Assembly: GCA_016303225.1 (NCBI GenBank)
Contig: JAEDMC010000143.1
Location: 1-7,669 of the forward strand
Length of the DNA: 7,669 nt
From: Kiritimatiellia bacterium
GTDB lineage: Bacteria > Verrucomicrobiota > Kiritimatiellia > RFP12 > UBA1067
Reading direction: 5' to 3'
Part shown: piece by piece, positions 1 to 6,700 of the stretch
Numbering within the stretch: the stretch's first letter is position 1
Layout: each line of letters opens with the position of its first letter
The notes under the pieces: generated by a model
The model's database searches: none
What the model was told of the DNA's origin: nothing
Seen by the model: the letters and a program-made list of their open reading frames with translations, nothing else
Position numbers and translations under genes: made by a program

Positions 1-1416
1 CTGGAAGAAGAACGTCTTGCCGCCGACCAGCGCCTGGTCGTGACTCTCCACGTAGGAAACGACCTTCTCCTCCGCCCGCTTGTTCGTCAACTCGTAGAAG
101 ATGCCGCCCATTGGCCAATCGTCATCCCGCACCTTCTCGGCGAGGCGAAACCAGAAGTCCGGCTCGCCCATTGCCATGCGGTAGTCAAACCCGATGCCGC
201 AGTCCTCGACCGGCGCCGCGCAGCCAGGCATGCCGCTGACGTCCTCGGCGATCGTGATGGCCGACGGCTTCACCTCGTGAATGACGCGGTTGGCGAGATT
301 CAGGTACACCCATGCGTCATCGTCGACGGACCCGTTGAAGTACATTCCGTAGTTCGTGAACGCGTCCCCGAGTCCGTGGTTCCAGAAGAGCATGGACGTC
401 ACGCCGTCGAAACGATAGCCGTCGAATCCGTATTCCTCCAGCCAGAACTTGCAGTTCGAGAGCAAAAAGTGGATGACGTTCGTCTTGCCATAGTCGAAGC
501 AACGGCTCCCCCAGGCGGAATGCCAGCCCTTCGGCCCCGAATGGAAATACTGGTAATCCGTCCCGTCGAAGCGGCTGAGGCCGTCCCGCTCGTTCGCGAC
601 CGCGTGCGATTGGACGAGGTCCATGATGACCCTCAAGCCCATCCCGTGCGCCGTATCGACGAGCGACTTCAAGTCGTCCGGCGTCCCGAACCGCGAAGAC
701 GCCGCAAAAAAGGACGAAACGTGATACCCGAAGCTCCCGTAGTACGGATGCTCCATAATCGCCATCAGCTGGACCGTGTTGTAGCCCGCCCGCTTGATCC
801 GCGGCAGCATCTTGTCACGGAACTCCGCATAGGTCGCAACGCGCCCTTCCTCCGAGGCCATGCCGACGTGGGCTTCGTAGATCAAAGGTAAAGGTGAAAG
901 GTGATGGCGAACAGCGGAATTCATTTCTTCACCTTCGCTCTTCACCTCCTTATGCCGCCAGGCATAAGGTCTCTCCGGCGCCCAGACGCAGGCGGAGAAA
1001 AGCTTGGTTTCCGGATCTTGCGTCACATAACGCGCATAGGCCGGGATGCGCTCGTCGCGCCCCCCCTCCCAGCGCATCTCCAGGTGATAGTGGTCGCCGT
1101 GACGGATGCGGTCTGCGGAAATCCGCCGCTCCCAGACGTCCGTTCCGGGAATCCGGAAGATCTCGAAGTCCGGGTCGATCTTCCAGTCGTTGAAGTCCCC
1201 CACGAGCCACATCGACGTCGCATGCGGCGCCCATTCGCGAAAGGTCCACTCTCCCTTCTCCTGATGCAAGCCGAAATAGTTGTGGGCATTGGCCCAGTCG
1301 GAAAGCGATTGCCGCCCCTCGGTCAGCTCAAGCGCACGATCGGCGGCGCGCTTCGCACGCCCGCGAATCGCCGCCTCAAACGGCTTCAGATACGAATCGT
1401 CAAGAAGATGTGCCAT
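1..1416 (-). CDS. glgB: 1,4-alpha-glucan (glycogen) branching enzyme, eukaryote-like GH13 type; 3' end missing
   Basis: Cytoplasmic enzyme that cuts alpha-1,4-glucan and rejoins the piece as an alpha-1,6 branch during glycogen synthesis. The window holds 472 codons; family members run about 670-700 residues, so the end of the barrel and the C-terminal beta domain lie beyond the left edge. Residues about 45-120 look like a CBM48 (EWAPHATSMWLVGDFNDW). The catalytic barrel begins at IYEAHVGMASEE (from residue 179) and continues through EHPYYGSFGYHVSSFFAASS. All GH13 conserved regions in range are present: D266 and H271 (DLVQSHA), nucleophile D337 (GYRFDGVTSM), acid/base E391 (ITIAEDVSGMPG), and D460 (ESHDQALVG). 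Region I reads VQSH where VHSH is usual; the invariant final His is kept. The start at 1416 is chosen because GAGGGGGG lies just upstream; an in-frame ATG at 1440 would overlap the candidate -10 box and lacks an SD. The linker before residue 179 seems about 12 residues longer than usual and holds palindromic DNA. Confidence 0.95.
   Translation of the reverse strand, partial: MAHLLDDSYLKPFEAAIRGRAKRAADRALELTEGRQSLSDWANAHNYFGLHQEKGEWTFREWAPHATSMWLVGDFNDWKIDPDFEIFRIPGTDVWERRISADRIRHGDHYHLEMRWEGGRDERIPAYARYVTQDPETKLFSACVWAPERPYAWRHKEVKSEGEEMNSAVRHHLSPLPLIYEAHVGMASEEGRVATYAEFRDKMLPRIKRAGYNTVQLMAIMEHPYYGSFGYHVSSFFAASSRFGTPDDLKSLVDTAHGMGLRVIMDLVQSHAVANERDGLSRFDGTDYQYFHSGPKGWHSAWGSRCFDYGKTNVIHFLLSNCKFWLEEYGFDGYRFDGVTSMLFWNHGLGDAFTNYGMYFNGSVDDDAWVYLNLANRVIHEVKPSAITIAEDVSGMPGCAAPVEDCGIGFDYRMAMGEPDFWFRLAEKVRDDDWPMGGIFYELTNKRAEEKVVSYVESHDQALVGGKTFFFQ
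890..949. repeat. 60-bp imperfect palindrome inside the branching enzyme gene
   Basis: The centre of symmetry lies between bases 919 and 920, within GAATTC (917-922). Comparing the left arm with the reverse complement of the right arm gives 19 identical positions out of 30, and most of the mismatches are transitions. Both arms are built from GGTGAA-like units (AAAGGTG twice at 890-903; TTCACCT at 928-934 and 941-947). The length is exactly 20 codons, covering residues about 156-176 of the enzyme, and the reading frame stays open. This resembles in principle the small palindromic elements that insert into coding sequences, such as those of Rickettsia, but I do not recognise it as a named family. 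Confidence 0.6.
948..969. repeat. Perfect 9-bp inverted repeat with 4-nt loop
   Basis: CCTTATGCC (948-956) and GGCATAAGG (961-969) are exact reverse complements separated by GCCA. The repeat abuts and slightly overlaps the 60-bp palindrome and encodes the PYAWRHK stretch of the branching enzyme linker. It lies within a coding region and has no T-run, so it is not a terminator. It may be a flanking part of the same element or chance structure. Confidence 0.6.
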
Positions 1417-1420
1417 GTTG

Positions 1421-1428
1421 CCCCCCTC
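1421..1428 (-). promoter_or_regulatory. Shine-Dalgarno site of the branching enzyme gene
   Basis: The minus strand reads GAGGGGGG followed by CAAC and then ATG, placing GAGG 8 nt from the start codon. This is the strongest ribosome binding site in the window and fixes the start at 1416 rather than at the in-frame ATG at 1440. Confidence 0.75.
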
Positions 1429-1438
1429 ATCTGGGAGC

Positions 1439-1468
1439 ATTATATCACAAATCGGCTGTGGCCGTCAG
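1439..1468 (-). promoter_or_regulatory. Candidate promoter for the branching enzyme, overlapping the end of the hydrolase gene
   Basis: A consensus TATAAT (minus strand, 1444-1439) directly follows the TGA stop of the hydrolase gene (1447-1445). Eighteen bases upstream is CTGACG (1468-1463), which shares the TGAC core of TTGACA. Initiation about 7 nt downstream would give a leader of roughly 16 nt containing the Shine-Dalgarno. The -10 match is perfect and the -35 match is modest. No experimental support is available. Confidence 0.4.
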
Positions 1469-3682
1469 CGTTTTCATGATCGCTGCGAACGGTTTGCAGA
1501 CGGACGACGCACGGTTGAAACCCGGACGCATCTCCTTGAGCGGACGCGTCAGCATCTGCCGGTGAAGCCGGTTGGAGAGCTCTTTCAGCTTCTTCTCGTC
1601 GATCGGTTGCCTCTTCTCGGCCTGGACCTGCGCAACATAGGTCGCCGCCAGCATCTCGGCGAGCGGCTGATACCAGTACCGCGCCGCCTCGTACTGATGA
1701 GAGCGGCAGTAACCGTTGATCGCATTGTCCACCAGCACATGCTCGAAGTCGGGATTGCGAACCTTCTCGATTCGGTCCAGCCGCTCGTACGACTCCCACA
1801 GCGAGAAGTCGGTGCTGAGCTCCAGCAAGTCGGCAATCGCCCTCGCGATCTTCGCATAGCGCCCTGCAAGCGTCTTGACCTCGTCCGCCGACGCCTCGCC
1901 CCTGCACCAGGCGTCGTACTTCTCCACCAGCTCCTGCCGCGTGGCGATCGCCAGGCGATCCGCCGCCGCACGCGCAAGGTCAATGGCGTCCCGCCGGGCG
2001 AATTCGCTCGACCGCCGTCTGACCGCCTTCGCGAGATCGTCGAAGACGCCCTTCATCGCGGCTAGCGCCGGACGCATCTCGGCGAGCGTCACGTCCGTGC
2101 GCGGATCGACCGACTTGGTCTTGTAGCCGATCAGGTCGCGGCAGTAGGTGTTGCCCCAGCGCGTCGCGGCGGCAATCGGCAGCACCTTGCGCCAGATCCG
2201 CTCGAAGCGACTGACCGTATCGTCACCGAGATTGGCATAGCGGTCGCGGCAAAACGCCGGCAGCAGCGCCTCGGACGTCTTTTTGCCGTCCGCCCGCCAG
2301 GCGTTCTCGGTGAAGTAGCGCAGCGCGAACGTATCGGTGTGGGACGACTCAGGCCACAGGATGTAGCCCTTGCACATCGGATCGTTCTCAATCTCCTTCT
2401 GCCGCTTTTCGATGAGCGGATAGTCGGCGCGCATGTCGAGGCCGGACTCGTAGCAAAGGAAGATGCCGAACGTATACGGCATCTTGCCCTTCAAGCCCCA
2501 CTTCGTGAAGTTGTTGGACATCGCGCAGCCGTTAATCCAGTCCCAGTCGCGCTCCGGCGCATCGGCCTCGTAGTCCCAGATGACGATCTTCGCCGGATCA
2601 AGATGATCGAGCAGCGACTGCACCTCGTCCGGGCGCCAGGTGAAGTAGAAGTCCCAGCCCGCGAGCAGCACCTTGGACGAGGGATGCTCCTTGCCGGCCT
2701 TGCCAATGAGCGCGTTCATCACGTCGATCTTGAGCTTCAGGTTGTCCGCCCTGTTGGTGTAGACCATCCGCTCGCCGAGTCCGATGGTGTGCAGGAGGTC
2801 CGGCTTGCCGTAGCCCGCGTCCAGAAACGCCTCGGTGAGACGCCAGTAGCGGTCGAGATAGCCGGGCTTGCGGATATCCCAGACGCGTCCCGTGTCCTCG
2901 CCATAGCCCTTCGTCGCCTGCGGCAGGAACTCGGGCTTCACCTTGTCGAGATAGGCGCGCGGCGTGCGCGAATACCAGTGGGTCATCGTCCCGAAGTCAA
3001 CGGGCATCATCACCCCGCGCTCCTCGGCGTAGGCGGTGAAGGCCTTGCGGAGCCGGCCGCGGTATTCGAGGGACCAGAAGAGCGAGCGATCGTCGAAGCC
3101 CTTCCCCGCCTCGGGCAGTTTCTTCGCGGGATCGGGATACGGCACGATGTCGGGATACGCCTTCTGCCACGTGTCGTCCATGCCGATGCGGGGCATCATC
3201 AGGTTCAGGCGGTTCTTGACGCACCAGTCAATCTCGCGCTTCCAGTCCTCGAGTCCCCAATGCTCGGCCTGAAAGCGCGTCAGGCCTCGATGCGCGAAGT
3301 AGCGGAGCCCGCGGTACTCGAACTGCGACTTCTCGCTGACGTCGAGTCCGGCGCAGTCGATCTTCTCCTTCCACGGCACAATGTCGCCGTCCCAGAACCA
3401 CTTGCAGCCGCCGCGGCGGGAAAGGAAGTCGTAGACGGCGAACAGCACCGCACGCTCGTTCGCGCCAACGAAGCGGACTCCCTCCCCTTCGCTCACGATG
3501 CGATACTCGTCGTGGAGCGCGTCCAACTTCGCGTCGACGGCGAACGCGGCCTTCGGCGGTTCGCCGCCGGTGATCTCCCGGCAATAGCGGTCATATTCCG
3601 TCTTCGCGACGTCAACCGGACCCGCCACGACCTCAAGCGCCGCGGCAATCAGCACACCACCTAACATTAACTTTGTCTTCAT
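1445..3682 (-). CDS. Secreted TIM-barrel glycoside hydrolase, alpha-N-acetylglucosaminidase-like (GH89-like)
   Basis: A 745-residue protein, probably exported to the periplasm or outside the cell to trim glycans. It begins with a typical signal peptide (MKTK, hydrophobic LMLGGVLIAAAL, cleavage near VVAG). Residues about 25-110 form a helper domain of the kind found before GH20, GH67 and GH89 barrels (VRFVGANERAVLFAVYDFL, then GGCKWFWDGDIVPW). The barrel follows, with FEYRGLRYFAHRGL and EDWKREIDWCVKNRLNLMM, close in style to the GH89 'EIDWMAL-GIN' segment. Candidate catalytic acids are E304 (IGLGERMVY) and E445 (ILWPESSHTDTFALRYF), 141 residues apart; GH89 enzymes have two glutamates with similar spacing. 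E412 (CYESG) is another conserved-looking acid. From about residue 480 the chain is mostly helical, as in GH89 C-terminal domains. Start: an in-frame ATG at 3745 overlaps the upstream stop but lacks an SD and would bury the signal peptide, so 3682 is preferred. The family is uncertain; that it is a secreted glycosidase is more secure. Confidence 0.8.
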   Translation of the reverse strand: MKTKLMLGGVLIAAALEVVAGPVDVAKTEYDRYCREITGGEPPKAAFAVDAKLDALHDEYRIVSEGEGVRFVGANERAVLFAVYDFLSRRGGCKWFWDGDIVPWKEKIDCAGLDVSEKSQFEYRGLRYFAHRGLTRFQAEHWGLEDWKREIDWCVKNRLNLMMPRIGMDDTWQKAYPDIVPYPDPAKKLPEAGKGFDDRSLFWSLEYRGRLRKAFTAYAEERGVMMPVDFGTMTHWYSRTPRAYLDKVKPEFLPQATKGYGEDTGRVWDIRKPGYLDRYWRLTEAFLDAGYGKPDLLHTIGLGERMVYTNRADNLKLKIDVMNALIGKAGKEHPSSKVLLAGWDFYFTWRPDEVQSLLDHLDPAKIVIWDYEADAPERDWDWINGCAMSNNFTKWGLKGKMPYTFGIFLCYESGLDMRADYPLIEKRQKEIENDPMCKGYILWPESSHTDTFALRYFTENAWRADGKKTSEALLPAFCRDRYANLGDDTVSRFERIWRKVLPIAAATRWGNTYCRDLIGYKTKSVDPRTDVTLAEMRPALAAMKGVFDDLAKAVRRRSSEFARRDAIDLARAAADRLAIATRQELVEKYDAWCRGEASADEVKTLAGRYAKIARAIADLLELSTDFSLWESYERLDRIEKVRNPDFEHVLVDNAINGYCRSHQYEAARYWYQPLAEMLAATYVAQVQAEKRQPIDEKKLKELSNRLHRQMLTRPLKEMRPGFNRASSVCKPFAAIMKTLTATADL

Positions 3683-3689
3683 TGCGAAT

Positions 3690-3719
3690 ATTCTACCACA
3701 TCGCAACGCCACGGCACAA
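3690..3719 (-). promoter_or_regulatory. Candidate promoter for the hydrolase, possibly giving a leaderless mRNA
   Basis: The minus strand carries TTGTGC (3719-3714), an 18-bp spacer, then TAGAAT (3695-3690). Initiation about 7-8 nt after the -10 box falls at 3683-3682, on or next to the ATG at 3682. No Shine-Dalgarno precedes that ATG (it follows TATTCGCA), which fits leaderless translation. The rest of the 59-bp gap (3683-3741) holds only a weak 5-bp hairpin and no terminator. Confidence 0.35.
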
Positions 3720-3741
3720 GCCTCAGACAGCCTCTGACAGC

Positions 3742-6700
3742 TCATTTCACGAGAATGACCAGTCCGCGCACGAACTTGATTTCGCCACCGTCAGCGATGA
3801 CTTGTGTCGCATCATTCGGAGAGACAGGATGTCGCCTCGCCAAAACCGACAGCGTGTGTCCGTTCAGCTTGATCCGCGCCGTAGCATCCTCGAGCACGAT
3901 ATCCTGCACCGTCGCATCCCGCGTCAGGTAAAGGGTGCCATAGCTCCTTACGCGAACCGTGACGTGCTTGGTTTCGGACGGATTCTCCTCGCCGGGGAAG
4001 TCCGTCCTGTCGCTCTTGTCGAAGTTTCCAATCGAGATCTTCGTCGCATTGTTGGCAACCAGCAGGGTGCCGCATCCCGCACCGTCGGTGCCATCCTCGC
4101 GGTAAACCGTGCCGGCCGAGCCGTCGAAATTGGACGAGCCGGTTCCGCCTCCAAACGTGCGCAGGATTCCCGTAAAGGCATCGCCGCCAGCCTGCGTCGC
4201 GACCATGGCGATGCGCCCGCCGCCGCCCAAAAACATCTGGGTGCCCCTGCCGCCGTTGGCATGGATGTGGCCTGCACCGGAAATCCGTGCGGCGCGAAGC
4301 GCAATGCCGCCGCCGGAACCGGTATAGAAACCCTCGTTCGCATCGGTAGAACCGCCATCGGCGGCAATCTCGCCGTCAATCGTCAGCGTACCGCAGACCA
4401 ACGCTACAGAACCGCCGCCGCCTGACTTGTTGCGCGTACCACCAGAACCGCAGTTCGCGGGCCAGACAAGCGAACCGTAGCCGGAGGCACTCTCCTTGGC
4501 GCTGCCGAGATAGCCGCAGCCTCCGTATGTTCCTCCCGCCTCGCTTTTCGCCGGAGCGCCCGGTCCCTTCCTCATCGCATATCCCATGCCCGTCACGTCA
4601 ATCTTCGCATCGTGCTCGATCAGCATTTCTGCGCCGACGTGCAGATCGATCTTGTTCTGCTCGGCGTCAACATTGGCATCATGCGTCAGCGTCGCGCCGG
4701 AAAACAGAAGCAGGTTGCCGGCGATCGTTCCCGGACGGTTCCAGACCAAAGTCGCCCCGTCGTCAACCGTCGCAGATCCCGTCAGCGTCAGCGTCGCATT
4801 GACTGTCAGCTTGCCGCCGGACGCAACGGTCAGGTTCGCCCACTCCGCGTCGGACGCCAGCGTCACATCAGCATTTGGATCAACGACCACGTCCGATCCG
4901 GCGGCCGGGACTTCACCCGTGCCATCCCAGTGAATGCGCGTGTCGGAAAAGTACCAGTTGCGGTTCCTGTCGTCGGTCGCGAGGCAATCCTGCGGTACGA
5001 TCGGCAGACCCGCAGACGCATCGCAGCCGCCGACACGCGCGCCGACGACGGACGATTTCAACGTCTTCAGCAACCAAGTGCCGCCTAATTCCGCGCAGCC
5101 GAGAGCAACGCTCTTCGCATCCGCATTTCCCCGCACGCTGAAGTCATGCGTCGTCAAGCGCGCTCCCGCGCCGAAGGATACGGCGAAGGTCGACGATCCG
5201 TCGCCAACGGTGAAATCCGCAAACTCAAAGGTTCCGTTCAGCGTCACGGACGGGCAGAACTGCGCATAGGACGCAAACGCGCCCGTTGCGCAGGAAACGG
5301 ACTGCGTCGACGCACCCTTCAGCGACAGGACGCCATTCGGCAAGGAGACGGCTCCGGACGCCATCATGTCGCCGCCGAGTTCCAGAGTGCAGGCTCCTGC
5401 GGATGCCAAGCGTCCAGACACCGTCACGAGACCGGTCACCTTCAGAACTACGGTGCCTGGATCCAGCGAAGCGCCGTCTTCAATGACCAGCGTCGCCACC
5501 GTCACCGGAACGGACAGCGCCGGATAATTCGGGCAACCCGGCGGAATGACGACCGTATCGACTGCCGCTGGCGCGCGATCCGCATCCCAGTTCGACCCCA
5601 CCGTCCAGGCAGACGACGTCGCACCCGTCCACGTCAGCGTTGCCGCCGGCTGGGATTTCTTAAAGACGATGTTTGGCGAATTTCCACCGAGGTCCTCGCC
5701 GTCCAGCACGTCGAAGGCCGTCGCCGATTCGCAGTCGCGGATGGCGACGGCTGTCATCTGCGCCTCGCCGACATTCAGGCTCCATGATTGACCCGCAGTT
5801 GCCGACACGAGAGATATGAAATCATCTTCCTCACCCTCAAACGCCGCCGACTCCGTCACGCCGAGCGACGCGCCGCTTGCGAACAGGATCTTCTTGCCGG
5901 GCGACGAACACCCGACCTTCGCAAAGGTCGTGTTGCCCGCATAAGACGCTTCTGTCGTACCGGCGAAGAGAACGGTCGACCCCGCGTCGGCCGTGAAATT
6001 CGCCGCGTTGCACCAGTCACCATTGACGACGATTGTCTCGCCTTTGGCAAGGGCCAGCGTCGCACCGCCGTCAATGACGACGGAGCCGAAGGCCCGGTTC
6101 TCGACAAGCCCGCCGATCGGCGTCGGCTTCATGACCTCGTTCGCATAACCGGAGGAAAGGTTCCGGATAACAAGCACGCCCTCGTCGATAGCCTGCCCCG
6201 CCGTACGCAGATAGACCGTCCCTGCGCCGCCCGTACGCGCACCGCACGAGCCGCCGTACGCAACAATGCGGTCCGTGCTGAAGTCGGCGAAATCCGCCCC
6301 TGCCGCCGTCAGCGTCACCGCCACGCGTCCGCCGCCAGAAACGGCGTTCGCCCCGCAAACAGCCGCACGGTCATGAGAACTCGCGTCAATTTTCCCCGAA
6401 CCTGAGATTGTCCCCGCCTTGATGTTGATTGATCCGCCAGGTCCCACTGCCTGACTGGTGCCAGATACGGAATTCTTCGAGCGCGCGGCGATAAGGCCGT
6501 TGTTGACGAGTGCACCACCGACCGTCAGGATCACTACGCCGCCGCCGGAGAAGCCGGCTCCCGCGCTGCCGGCTACAGTGCCGCTGCCCGGAGTCCTCGG
6601 ATCGCGAATGGAGCCGTAGGGAACAACGGGCGAATCGTTACCCGACCGCCAGCCACAGCCGCCGTGCCCGGCACCACACCAAGTTCCCGAGATTGCCTGA

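Noticed and set aside
40..891. A 283-codon plus-strand open frame opposite the branching enzyme
   Set aside because: The minus strand encodes an unmistakable branching enzyme across this whole stretch; the plus frame is its shadow.
884..969. A frameshift or gene break in the branching enzyme at the repeat-rich linker
   Set aside because: Codon-by-codon reading stays open and in frame from CVWAPERPYAWRHK through to IYEAHVGMASEE, with conserved motifs on both sides.
2339..3664. A 441-codon open frame on the plus strand, opposite the hydrolase gene
   Set aside because: It mirrors the hydrolase frame in GC-rich DNA; the translation is Arg/Val/Leu/His-rich with no recognisable domain, while the minus frame gives a signal peptide and conserved glycosidase motifs.
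3723..3737. Small hairpin (TCAGA-CAGCC-TCTGA) in the gap after the surface protein gene, considered as a terminator
   Set aside because: The stem is only 5 bp and is followed on the minus strand by GGCTTGTGCC, with no T-run.
3673..4425. A 250-codon plus-strand frame spanning the hydrolase/surface protein junction
   Set aside because: It lies antisense to two better-supported frames, has a basic low-complexity composition and no ribosome binding site or domain that I could see.
4741..4810. Repeated GTCAGCGTC-like strings considered as a DNA tandem repeat
   Set aside because: They are short, irregular and explained by recurrent Thr/Leu/Val codons in the beta-strand coding sequence.
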